From contig NW_027480422.1 of assembly GCF_051401765.1 (NCBI RefSeq), forward strand, positions 25,500,001-25,564,000: DNA of 64,000 bases, read 5' to 3'. Origin of the DNA: Calliopsis andreniformis (Eukaryota; Arthropoda; Insecta; Hymenoptera; Andrenidae). Below are positions 37,179 through 49,234 of the stretch, piece by piece. The notes beneath the pieces were generated by a model. It had not been told where the DNA came from, ran no database searches, and worked only from the letters and a program-made list of their open reading frames with translations. The translations under genes were made by a program, and so were the position numbers. Every line of letters begins with the position of its first letter. The stretch's first letter is position 1.

Positions 37179-39339
37179 ACAACAGTTTTTCCATCGTATA
37201 AAACGAATAATTGCAACCAGTATGAAAGTTATGGTCATTTCTATATTCCGGGCAACCTAGGCTTTACTCTAGGGCGTTGCTCCACCAGATCGAATAGTTG
37301 GGGCGTTAGGAGTCAACGGCCGAAGCATAAAATACAAAATAAGTAGAACAGTTTTTCGATTGTATAAAACGAATAATTGAAACCAGTGTGAAAGTTATGT
37401 TCATTTCTACGTTCCGCGCAACCTAGGCTTCACCCTATGGCCTTATTCCACCTGATCGAATAGTTAGGGCCGAAGAAGTCCACGCCTGAAGCATAAAATA
37501 CAATATAAATACAACAGTTTTTCCATCGTATAAAACGAATAATTGCTACCAGTATGAAAGTTATGGTCATTTCAACGTTCCGGGCAATCTAGGCTTCACT
37601 CTAGGGCGTTGCTCAACCACATCGAATAGTTAGGGCCTAAGAAGTCAACGCCAGAAGCACCAAATACAAAATTAATACAACAGTTTTTCCATCGTATAAA
37701 ACGAATAATTGCAACCAGTATGAAAGTTATGGTCATTTCTACGTTCCGCTCAACCTAGGCTTCACCCTAGGGCGTTGCTCCAGCTGATCGAATAGTTAGG
37801 GCCTAAGAAGTCAACGCCAGAAGCATAAAATACGATATATGTACAACAGTTTTACCGTCGTATAAAATGAATAATCGCAAACAGTGTGAAGGTAATGGTC
37901 AATTCTACATTCCGGGCAACCTAGGCTTCACTCTGGGGCGTTGCTCCTCCAGATCGAATAGTTGGGGCCTTAGAAGTCAGCGCCCGAAGCATAAAATACA
38001 AAATAAATAGAACAGTTTTTCCATCGTATAAAACGAATAATTGCAACCAGTATGAAAGTTATGGTCATTTCTACGTTCCGGGCAACCTAGGCTTCACTCG
38101 AGGGCGTTGCTCAACCACATCGAATAGTTAGGGCCTAAGAAGTCAACGCCTGAAGCATAAAATACAATATAAATACAACAGTTTTTCCATCGTATAAAAC
38201 GAATAATTGAAACCAGTATGAAAGATATGGTCTTTTCTACGTTCCGGGCAACCTAGGCTTCACTCTAGGGCGTTGGCCCTCCACATCTAACAGTTAGGGC
38301 ATAAGAAGTCAACGCCAGAAGCACCAAATACAAAATAAATACAACAGTTTTTCCATCGTATAAAACGAATAATTGCAGCCAGTATGAAAGCTTTGGTCAT
38401 TTCTACGTTCCGGGCAACCTACGCTTCACCCTAGGGCGTTGCTCCACCTGATCGAATAGTTAGGGCCTAAGAAGTCAACGCCAGAAGCATAAAATACGAT
38501 ATATGTACAACAGTTTTTCCATCGTATAAAACGAATAATTGCAACCAGTGTGAAAGTAATAGCCATTTCTACGTTGCGGGCATCCTAGACTTAACTCTGA
38601 GGCATTGCTACACCAGATCGAATGCATAGGGCCTTAGAAGTCAACTCCAGAAGTATAAAGTACAATCAAAATCCAACAGTTTGTCCATCGTGTAGCTGGA
38701 ATAATTGCAACCAGAGTGAAAGCAATGGTCATTTCTACGTTTCGGGCGACCTAGGCTCCACTATAGGGCGTTGCTCCACCAGATGGAATAGCTAGGGCCT
38801 TAGAAGTCAATGCCAGAAGCATAAAATACAAAATAAATACAACAGTTTTTCCATTGTATAACACGAATAATTGCAACCAGTATGAAAGTTATGGTCATTT
38901 CTACGTTCCGGGCAACCTAGGCTTCACCCTAGGGCGTTGCTCCACCTGATCCAATAGATAGGGCCTAAGAAGTCAACGCCAGAAGCATAAAATACAAAAT
39001 AAATACAACAGTTTTTCCATCGTATAACAAGAATAATTGCAACCAGTGTGAAAGTGATGGTCATTTCTACATTCCGGGCAACCCAGGCTTCACTCTAGGG
39101 CGTTGCTCCACCGGATCGAATAGTTAGGGCCTAAGAAGTCAACTCCAGAAGCACCAAATACAAAATTAATACAACAGTTTTTCCATCGTATAAAGTGAAT
39201 AAACGCAAGCAGTGTGAAGGTAATGGTCATTTCTACGTTCCGGGCAACCTAGGCTTCACCCTAGGGCGTTGTTCCACCAGAGCGAATAGTTAGGGCCTAA
39301 GAAGTCAACGCCTGAAGCATAAAATACAATATAAATACA
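37179..39339 (+). repeat. 14-monomer HOR, copy 2
   Basis: Second copy of 34,855-37,015. It overlaps the 11-monomer repeat beginning at 38,160, so its right half was amplified again. Private changes include TTTACCGTCGTATAAAATG near 37,851 and TTCTACATTCCGGG with CTCTGGGGCG near 37,905-37,940. Confidence 0.85.
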
Positions 39340-39985
39340 ACAGTTTTTCCATCGTATAAAACGAATAATTGCAACCAGTATGAAAGTTATGGTCATTTCT
39401 ACGTTCCGGGCAACCTAGGCTTCACTCTAGTGCGTTGCTCAACCACATCGAATAGTTAGGGCCTAAGAAGTCAACGCCAGAAGCACCAAATACAAAATTA
39501 ATACAACAGTTTTTCCATCGTATAAAACGAATTATTGCAACCAGTATGAAAGTTATGGCCATTTCTACGTTCCGGGCAACCTAGGCTTCACCCTAGGGCG
39601 CTGCTCCACCTGATCGAATAGTTAGGGCCTAAGAAGTCAACGCCAGAAGCATAAAATACGATATATGTACAACAGTTTTACCATCGTATAAAATGAATAA
39701 CCGCAAACAGTGTGAAGGTAATGGTCATTTCTACGTTCCGGGCAACCTAGGCTTCACCCTAGGGCGTTGTTCCTCCAGAGCGAATAGTTTGGGACTAAGA
39801 AGTCAATGCCTGAAGCATAACGTACAATCAAAATCCAACAGTTTGTCCATCGTATAGCTGGAATAATTGCAACCAGAGTGAAAGTAATGGTCATTTCCAC
39901 GTTTCGGGCGACCTAGGCTCCACTCTAGGGCGTTGCTCCACCAGATCGAATAGCTAGGGCCTTAGAAGTCAACGCCAGAAGCATA
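38160..39985 (+). repeat. 11-monomer HOR, copy 1 (1,826 bp)
   Basis: Exactly 11 x 166 bp, repeated at 39,986-41,811. GGTCTTTTCTACG lies at 38,229 and 40,055. The monomer order is GATATGGTCTTTTC, GCACCAAATAC, CGATATATG, the X cassette, TAACACGAATAATTGC, AACCCAGGCTTCAC, GTGAATAAACGCAAGC and CTAGTGCGTTGC. Only a handful of substitutions separate the copies, for example GTGTAGCTGG against GTATAGCTGG. Confidence 0.9.
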
Positions 39986-41811
39986 AAATACAATATAAAT
40001 ACAACAGTTTTTCCATCGTATAAAACGAATAATTGAAACCAGTATGAAAGATATGGTCTTTTCTACGTTCCGGGCAACCTAGGCTTCACTCTAGGGCGTT
40101 GGCCCTCCACATCTAACAGTTAGGGCATAAGAAGTCAACGCCAGAAGCACCAAATACAAAATAAATACAACAGTTTTTCCATCGTATAAAACGAATAATT
40201 GCAGCCAGTATGAAAGCTTTGGTCATTTCTACGTTCCAGGCAACCTACGCTTCACCCTAGGGCGTTGCTCCACCTGATCGAATAGTTAGGGCCTAAGAAG
40301 TCAACGCCAGAAGCATAAAATACGATATATGTACAACAGTTTTTCCATCGTATAAAACGAATAATTGCAACCAGTGTGAAAATAATAGCCATTTCTACGT
40401 TGCGGGCATCCTAGACTTAACTCTGAGGCATTGCTACACCAGATCGAATGCATAGGGCCTTAGAAGTCAACTCCAGAAGTATAAAGTACAATCAAAATCC
40501 AACAGTTTGTCCATCGTATAGCTGGAATAATTGCAACCAGAGTGAAAGCAATGGTCATTTCTACGTTTCGGGCGACCTAGGCTCCACTATAGGGCGTTGC
40601 TCCACCAGATGGAATAGCTAGGGCCTTAGAAGTCAATGCCAGAAGCATAAAATACAAAATAAATACAACAGTTTTTCCATTGTATAACACGAATAATTGC
40701 AACCAGTATGAAAGTTATGGTCATTTCTACGTTCCGGGCAACCTAGGCTTCACCCTAGGGCGTTGCTCCACCTGATCCAATAGATAGGGCCTAAGAAGTC
40801 AACGCCAGAAGCATAAAATACAAAATAAATACAACAGTTTTTCCATCGTATAACAAGAATAATTGCAACCAGTGTGAAATTGATGGTCATTTCTACATTC
40901 CGGGCAACCCAGGCTTCACTCTAGGGCGTTGCTCCACCGGATCGAATAGTTAGGGCCTAAGAAGTCAACTCCAGAAGCACCAAATATAAAATTAATACAA
41001 CAGTTTTTCCATCGTATAAAGTGAATAAACGCAAGCAGTGTGAAGGTAATGGTCATTTCTACGTTCCGGGCAACCTAGGCTTCACCCTAGGGCGTTGTTC
41101 CACCAGAGCGAATAGTTAGGGCCTAAGAAGTCAACGCCTGAAGCATAAAATACAATATAAATACAACAGTTTTTCCATCGTATAAAACGAATAATTGCAA
41201 CCAGTATGAAAGTTATGGTCATTTCTACGTTCCGGGCAACCTAGGCTTCACTCTAGTGCGTTGCTCAACCACATCGAATAGTTAGGGCCTAAGAAGTCAA
41301 CGCCAGAAGCACCAAATACAAAATTAATACAACAGTTTTTCCATCGTATAAAACGAATTATTGCAACCAGTATGAAAGTTATGGCCATTTCTACGTTCCG
41401 GGCAACCTAGGCTTCACCCTAGGGCGCTGCTCCACCTGATCGAATAGTTAGGGCCTAAGAAGTCAACGCCAGAAGCATAAAATACGATATATGTACAACA
41501 GTTTTACCATCGTATAAAATGAATAACCGCAAACAGTGTGAAGGTAATGGTCATTTCTACGTTCCGGGCAACCTAGGCTTCACCCTAGGGCGTTGTTCCT
41601 CCAGAGCGAATAGTTTGGGACTAAGAAGTCAATGCCTGAAGCATAACGTACAATCAAAATCCAACAGTTTGTCCATCGTATAGCTGGAATAATTGCAACC
41701 AGAGTGAAAGTAATGGTCATTTCCACGTTTCGGGCGACCTAGGCTCCACTCTAGGGCGTTGCTCCACCAGATCGAATAGCTAGGGCCTTAGAAGTCAACG
41801 CCAGAAGCATA
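39986..41811 (+). repeat. 11-monomer HOR, copy 2 (1,826 bp)
   Basis: Tandem copy of 38,160-39,985 with isolated substitutions (TTCCAGGCAACC near 40,235, GAAAATAATAGCC near 40,377, GAAATTGATGG near 40,877, CCAAATATAAAATTAAT near 40,980). It ends at about 41,811, beyond which the X type gives way to other monomers. Confidence 0.9.
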
Positions 41812-42799
41812 AAATACAATATAAATACAATAGTTTTTCCATCGTATAAAACGAGTAATTGCAACCAGTGTGAAAGTTATGGTCATTTCTACGTTCCGGG
41901 CATCCTAGCCTTCACACTAGGGCGTTGCTCCACCTGATCGAATAGTTAGGGCCTAAGAAGTCAGCGCCAGAAGCATAAAATACGATATATGTACAACAGT
42001 TTTTCCATCGTATAACAGGAATAATTGCAACCGGTGTGAAAGACATGGTCATTTCTACGTTCCGGGCAACCTAGGCTTCACTCTAGGGCGTTGCTCCACC
42101 AGATCGAATAGTTAGGGCCATAGAAGTCAACGCCCGAAGCATAAAATACAAAATAAATAGAACAGTTTTTCCATTGTATAAAATGAATAATCGCAAACAG
42201 TGTGAAGGTAATGGTCATTTCTACGTTCCGGGCAACCTAGGCTTCACTCTAGGCCGTTGCTCCACCAGATCGAATAGTTAGGGCCATAGAAGTCAACGCC
42301 CGAAGCATAAAATACAATATAAATACAACAGTTTTTCACTTGTATAACAGGAATAATTGCAACCAGTGTGAAAGCTATGGTCATTTCTACGTTCCGGCCA
42401 ATCTAAACTTCACTCTAGGGCGTTGCTCCACCGAATCGAATGTTTAGGGCCTAAGAAGTCAACACCAGAAGCATAAAATACAATAAAAATACAACAGTTT
42501 TTCCATCGTATAGCATGAATAATTGAAACCAGCGTGAAAGTGATAGCCATTTCTACGTTCCGGGCAACCTAGGCTTCACTCTAGGGCGTTGCGCCACCAC
42601 ATCGAATAGTTAGGGCCTTAAAAGTCAATGCCAGAAGAATAAAATACAATATAAATACAACAGTTTTTCCATCGTATAACAGGAATAATTGCAACCAGAG
42701 TGAAAGTGATGGTCATTTCTACGTTCCGGGCGCCCTAGGCAACACTCTAGGGCGTTGCTCCACCAGGTCGAATAGCTAGGACCTTAGAAGTCAACGCCC
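41812..42799 (+). repeat. X to Z transition
   Basis: About six mixed monomers. Some have X features (CGATATATGTACAACAG near 41,985), others lead into Z (CGTATAGCATGAATAATTG near 42,507). Private variants include CCGGCCAATCTAAACTTC near 42,396. I see no HOR and no gene. Confidence 0.65.
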
Positions 42800-44150
42800 G
42801 AAGCATAAAATACAAAATTAGTAGAACAGTTTTTCCATTGTATAAAACGAATGATTGCAACCAGAGTGAAACTTGTGGTCATTTCATCGTTCCGTGCAAC
42901 ATAGGCTGCAGTCTAGGGCGTTACTCCACCACATCGATTAGCTACGGCCTTAGAAGTCAACGCCAGAAGCATAAAATACAATAAAAATACAACAGTTTTT
43001 CCATCGTATACTATTAATGATTGCAGACATTGTGAAAGTAACGGTCATTTCTACGTTCCGGGCAACCTAGGCTTCACTCTAGGGCGACGCTCCACCGGAT
43101 CGAATATTTAGGGCCTAAGAAGTCAACGCCAGAAGCATAAAATACAATAAAAATACAACAGTTTTTCCATCATATAAAACGAATAATAGCAACCAGTGTA
43201 AAAGTAATGGTCATTTCTACGTTCCGGTCAACAAAGGCTTCATTCTAGGGCGTTGTTCCACCAGATCGAACAGTTAGGGCCTAAGAAGACAACGCCAGGA
43301 GCATAAAATACAATACAAATACAACAGTTTTTCCATCGTATAAAATGAATAATTGCAACCAGTGTGAAACTAATGGTCATTTCTACGTTCCGCGCAATCT
43401 AGACTTCACTCTAGGGCGTTGCTCCACCAGATGGAATCGTTAGGTCCTAAGAAGACAACGCCAGAAGCATAAAATACAATATAAATGCAACAGCTTTTCC
43501 ATCGTATAAAATCAATAATTGCAACCAGTGTGAAACTAATGGCCATTTCAACGTTACGTGCATCCTAGACTTAACTCTGAGGCATTGCTCCACCAGATCG
43601 AATAGATAGGGCCTTAGAAGTCAACGCCAGAAGCATAAAGTACAATAAAAATCGATCAGTTTTTCAATAGTATAACAGGAATAATTGCAACCAGAGTGAA
43701 AGTGATGGTCACTTCTACGTTCCGGGCGACCTAGGCTACACTCTAGGGTGTGGCTCCACCAGATCGGATAGCTAGGGCCTTAGAAGTCAACGCCAGAGGC
43801 ATAAAATACAAAATTAATAGAACAGTTTTTCCATAGCATAAAACGAATGATTGCAACCAGAGTGAAACTTATGGTCATTTCTACGTTCCGTGCAACATAG
43901 GCTGCACTCTAGGGCGTTGCTCCACCACATCGATTAGTTACGGCCTTAGAAGTCAACGCCAGAAGCATAAAATACAATATAAATACAACAGTTTTTCCAG
44001 CGTATACAATTAACGATTGCAAACATTGTGAAAGTAACGGTCATTTCTACGTTCCGGGCAACCTAGGCCTCACTCTAGGGCGATGCTCCACCGGATCGAA
44101 TATTTACGGCCTAAGAAGTCAACGCCAGAAGCATAAAATACAATAAAAAT
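42800..44150 (+). repeat. Z block, copy 1 (repeated at 46,120-47,470)
   Basis: About eight monomers recur 3,320 bp (exactly 20 monomers) downstream. Z markers are GAATGATTGCAACCAGAG with GAAACTTATGG (TTGTGG here), CAACATAGGCTGCA, ATTAATGATTGCAGACATTG, CTAGGGCGACGCTCC, TCAACAAAGGCTTCATTC and AAATCGATCAG. I did not see these in X or Y. It includes a diverged X-like monomer (GCATCCTAGACTTAACTC near 43,560). Confidence 0.85.
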
Positions 44151-46119
44151 ACAACAGTTTTTCCATCGTATAGCATGAATAATTGCAACCAGTGTGAAAG
44201 TAATGGTCATTTCTACGTTCCGGGCAATCTAGACTTCACTCTAGGGCGTTGCTCCACTGGATCGAATAGTTAGGGCCTAAGAAGTCAACGCCAGATGCAT
44301 AAAATACAATATAAATACAACAGCTTTTCCATCGTCTAAAACGAATAATTGCAACCAGTGTGAAAGTAATGGCCATTTCAGCGTTACGGGCATCCCAGAC
44401 TTAACTCTGAGGCATTGCTCCACCAGATCGAATAGATAAGGCCTTAGAAGTCAACGCCAGAAGCATAAAGTACAATAAAAATCCAACAGTTTTTCCATCG
44501 CATAACAGGAATAATTGCAAACAGTGTGAAGGTAATAATCATTTCTACGCTCCGGTAAACCTAGGCTTCACTCTAGGGCGTTGCTCTACCAGATCGAGTA
44601 GTTAGGCCCTAAGAAGTCAACACCAGAAGCATAAAAAACAATAAAAATACAACAGTTTTTCCATCGTATAGCATGAATAATTGAAACCAGAGTGAAAGTG
44701 ATGGCCATTTCTACATTCCGGGCAACCTTGGCTTCATTCTAGGTCGTTGCTCTACCAGATCGAATAGTTAGGGCCTTAGAAGTCAACGCCAGAAGCATAA
44801 AATACAATATAAATACAACAGTTTTTCCATCATATAAAACGAATAATAGCAACCAGTGTAAAGGTAATGGTCATTTCTACGTTCCGGGCAACCTAGGCTT
44901 CACTCTAGGGCGTTGCTCCACCAGGTCGGATAGCTAGGGCCTAAGAAGTCAATGCCAGAAGCATAAAATACAATAAAAATACAACAGTTTTTCCATGGTA
45001 TAACAGGAATAATTGCAAACAGTGTGAAAGTAATGGTCATTTCTACGTTCCGGGCAATCTAGACTTCACTCTAGGGCGTTGCTCCACCGGATCGAATAGT
45101 TAGGGCCTTAGAAGTCAACGCCCGAAGCATTAAATGTAAAATTAATAGAACAGTTTTTCTATTGTATAAAACGAATGATTGCCACCAGATTGAAACTTAT
45201 GGTCATTTCAACGTTCCGTGCCACATAGGCTGCACTCTAGTGCGTTGCTCCACCACATCGATTAGCTACGGCCTTTGAAGTCAACGCCAGGAGCATAAAA
45301 TACAATAAAATCACAACAGTTTTTCCATCATATAAAACGAATAATAGCAACCAGTGTAAAAGTAATGGTCACTTCTACGTTCCGGGCAACAAAGGCTTCA
45401 TTCTAGGGCGTTGTTCCACCAGATCGAACGGTTAGGGCCTAAGAAGACAACGCCAGAAGCATAAAATACAATACAAATACAACAGTTTTTCCATCGTATA
45501 AAATGAATAATTGCAAACTGTGTGAAAGTAATGGTCATTTCTACGTTCCGGGCAACCTAGGCTTCACTCTAGGACGTTGCTCCACCAGATGGAATAGTTA
45601 GGTCCTAAGAAGACAACGCCAGAAGCATAAAATACAATATAAATCCAACAGTTTTTCCATTGTATAAAACGAATGATTGCAACCAGAGTGAAACTTATGG
45701 TCATTTCTACGTTCCGTGCATCATAGGCTACACTCTAGGGCGTTGCTCCACCACATCGAATAGTCAGGGCCTTAAGAGTCAATGCCAGAAGCATAAAATA
45801 CAATATAAATACAACAGTTTTTCCATCGTACACAATTAATGATTGCAAGCATTGTGAAACTAACGGCCATTTCTGCGTTCCGGGCAACCTAGGCTTCACT
45901 CTAGGGCAATGCTCCACCGGATCGAATATTTAGGGGCTAAGAGGTCAACGCCAGAAGCATAAAATACAATAAAAATACAACAGTTTTTCCATAGTATAAC
46001 AGGAATAATTGCAAACAGTGTGAAAGTAATGGTCATTTCTACGTTCCGGGCAATCTAGACTTCACTCTAGGGCGTTGCTCCACCGGATCGAATAGTTAGG
46101 GCCTTAGAAGTCAACGCCC
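44151..46119 (+). repeat. Z domain, middle part
   Basis: About 12 Z-type monomers lying between the two 20-mer-spaced blocks. 44,618-44,940 recurs at 48,271-48,593 (22 monomers plus 1 bp), sharing CAACACCAGAAGCATAAAAA and GGCAACCTTGGCTTCATTC. The GAATGATTGC monomer recurs at about 45,170 and 45,670. No gene is seen. Confidence 0.75.
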
Positions 46120-47470
46120 GAAGCATAAAATATAAAATTAATAGAACAGTTTTTCCATTGTATAAAACGAATGATTGCAACCAGAGTGAAACTTATGGTC
46201 ATTTCAACGTTCCGTGCAACATAGGCTGCAGTCTAGGGCGTTACTCCACCACATCGATTAGCTACGGCCTTAGAAGTCAACGCCAGAAGCATAGAATACA
46301 ATAAAAATACAACAGTTTTTCCATCGTATACTATTAATGATTGCAGACATTGTGAAAGTAACGGTCATTTCTACGTTCCGGGCAACCTAGGCTTCACTCT
46401 AGGGCGACGCTCCACCGGATCGAATATTTAGGGCCTAAGAAGTCAACGCCAGAAGCATAAAATACAATAAAAATACAACAGTTTTTCCATCATATAAAAC
46501 GAATAATAGCAACCAGTGTAAAAGTAATGGTCATTTCTACGTTCCGGTCAACAAAGGCTTCATTCTAGGGCGTTGTTCCACCAGATCGAACAGTTAGGGC
46601 CTAAGAAGACAACGCCAGAAGCATAAAATACAATACAAATACAACAGTTTTTCCATCGTATAAAATGAATAATTGCAACCAGTGTGAAACTAATGGTCAT
46701 TTCTACGTTCCGGGCAATCTAGACTTCACTCTAGGGCGTTGCTCCACCAGATGGAATCGTTAGGTCCTAAGAAGACAACGCCAGAAGCATAAAATACAAT
46801 ATAAATGCAACAGCTTTTCCATCGTATAAAATCAATAATTGCAACCAGTGTGAAACTAATGGCCATTTCAACGTTACGTGCATCCTAGACTTAACTCTGA
46901 GGCATTGCTCCACCAGATCGAATAGATAGGGCCTTAGAAGTCAACGCCAGAAGCATAAAGTACAATAAAAATCGATCAGTTTTTCAATAGTATAACAGGA
47001 ATAATTGCAACCAGAGTGAAAGCGATGGTCATTTCTACGTTCCGGGCGACCTAGGCTACACTCTAGGGTGTGGCTCCACCAGATCGGATAGCTAGGGCCT
47101 TAGAAGTCAACGCCAGAGGCATAAAATACAAAATTAATAGAACAGTTTTTCCATTGCATAAAACGAATGATTGCAACCAGAGTGAAACTTATGGTCATTT
47201 CTACGTTCCGTGCAACATAGGCTGCACTCTAGGGCGTTGCTCCACCACATCGATTAGTTACGGCCTTAGAAGTCAACGCCAGAAGCATAAAATACAATAT
47301 AAATACAACTGTTTTTCCATCGTATACAATTAACGATTGCAAACATTGTGAAAGTAACGGCCATTTCTACGTTCCGCGCAACCTAGGCCTCACTCTAGGG
47401 CGATGCTCCACCGGATCGAATATTTAGGGCCTAAGAAGTCAACGCCAGAAGCATAAAATACAATAAAAAT
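46120..47470 (+). repeat. Z block, copy 2
   Basis: Second copy of 42,800-44,150 at a 20-monomer step, with few substitutions (CGGGCAATCTAGACTTC for CGCGCAATCTAGACTTC near 46,702; CCGCGCAACC for CCGGGCAACC near 47,376). It ends where CAGTTATTCCATCG replaces CAGTTTTTCCATCG, at about 47,477. Confidence 0.85.
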
Positions 47471-48600
47471 ACAACAGTTATTCCATCGTATAACAGGAAT
47501 AATTGCAACCAGAGTGAAAGTAATGGTCATTTATACGTTTCGGGCAAGCTAGGCTTCTCTCTAGGGCGTTGCTCCACCAGATCGAACAGTTAGGGCCTTA
47601 GAAGTCAACGCCCGAAACATAAAATACAATATAAATACAACAGTTTTTCCATCGTATAACAGGAATAATTGCAAACAGTGTGAAAGTGATGGCTATTTCT
47701 ACGTTCCGGGCAACCTTGGCTTCATTCTACGTCGTCGTTCCACCAGATCGAATAGCTACGTCCTTAGAAGTCAACGCCAGAAGCATAAAATGCAATATAA
47801 ATGCGACAGATCTTCCATCGTATAAAATGAATAGTTGCAATCAGTGCGAAAATAATGTATCTTTTCTACGTTCCGTGCAACATAGGCTTGACTCTAGGAC
47901 GTTGCTCCACCAGACCGAATAGGTAGGGCCATAGAAGTCATAGCCCGAATAAAAGAATACAATATAAATACAACAGTTTTTCTATCGTATAAAATGAATA
48001 ATTGCAAACAGTGTGAAAGTAATGGTCACTTCTACGGCTCGGGCAACTGAGGCTTCACTCTATGGCGTTGTTCTACCAGATCGAATAGCTACGGCCTTAG
48101 AAGTCAACGCCAGAAGCATAAAATACAATATAAATACAACAGTTTTTCCATCGTATACAATTAATGATTGCAAACATTGTGAAAGTAACGGTCATTTCTA
48201 CGTTCCGGGCAACCTAGGCCTCACTCCAGGGCGATGCTCCACCGGATCGAATATTTAGGGCCTAAGAAGTCAACACCAGAAGCATAAAAAACAATAAAAA
48301 TACAACAGTTTTTCCATCGTATAGCATGAATAATTGAAACCAGAGTGAAAGTGATGGCCATTTCTACATTCCGGGCAACCTTGGCTTCATTCTAGGTCGT
48401 TGCTCTACCAGATCGAATAGTTAGGGCCTTAGAAGTCAACGCCAGAAGCATAAAATACAATATAAATACAACAGTTTTTCCATCATATAAAACGAATAAT
48501 AGCAACCAGTGTAAAGGTAATGGTCATTTCTACGTTCCGGGCAACCTAGGCTTCACTCTAGGGCGTTGCTCCACCAGGTCGGATAGTTAGGGCCTAAGAA
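47471..48600 (+). repeat. Z domain, last part
   Basis: About seven monomers. A 1-bp insertion near 47,855 (AATGTATCTTTTCTACG) shifts the register and accounts for the plus 1 in the spacing between 44,618 and 48,271. A monomer near 47,951 lacks part of the usual GAAGCATAAAATAC box (CCGAATAAAAGAATAC). The end, 48,271-48,593, is a copy of 44,618-44,940; after it Y-type monomers begin. Confidence 0.75.
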
Positions 48601-49234
48601 GTCAACGCCAGAAGCATAAAATACAATACAAATACAACAGTTTTTCCATCGTATAACAGGAATAATTGCAACCAGTGTGAAAGATATGGTCATCTCTATG
48701 ATACGGGCAACCTAGGCTTCACTCTAGGGCGTCGTTCCATCAGATCGAATAGTTAGGGCCTAAGAAGTCTACGCCAGAAGCATAAAATACAATACAAATA
48801 CAACAGTTTTTCAATCTTATAACAGGAATAATTGCAAACAGTCTGAAAGATATGGTCATTTCTACGATGCGAGCATCCTAGGCTTCACGCTAGGGCATTG
48901 CTCCACCACATCGAATAGCTACGGGCTTAGAAGTCAACGCCATAACTATAAAAAACGATATAAATACAACAGTTTTTCCACTGTATAAAATGAATAATTG
49001 CAAACTGTGTGGAGGTAATGGTCATTTCTACCTTCCGGGCAACCTAGGCTTCAGTCTAGGGCGTTTCTCCACCACATCGAATAGCTACTGCATTAGAAGT
49101 CAACGTCTGAAGCATAAAATATAATATAAATACAACAGTTTTTCCATCGTATAACAGGAATAATTGCAACCAGTGTGAAAGTGATGGTCATTTCTACATT
49201 CCGGGCAACCTAGGCTTCACTCTAGGGCGTTGCT
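48601..49234 (+). repeat. start of domain Y2
   Basis: Y markers return: GCATCCTAGGCTTCAC, CATAACTATAAAAAACG and AACGTCTGAAGCATAAAATA. The order matches the two-monomer cassette of Y1 (21,330-21,580, 22,660-22,910, 23,650-23,900), about 26 kb upstream. No gene is present. Confidence 0.75.

Noticed and set aside
47070..48258. Plus-strand open frames of 80-87 codons in the Z domain
   Set aside because: They follow monomer boundaries exactly and share the residue pattern of other satellite readings; no gene evidence.
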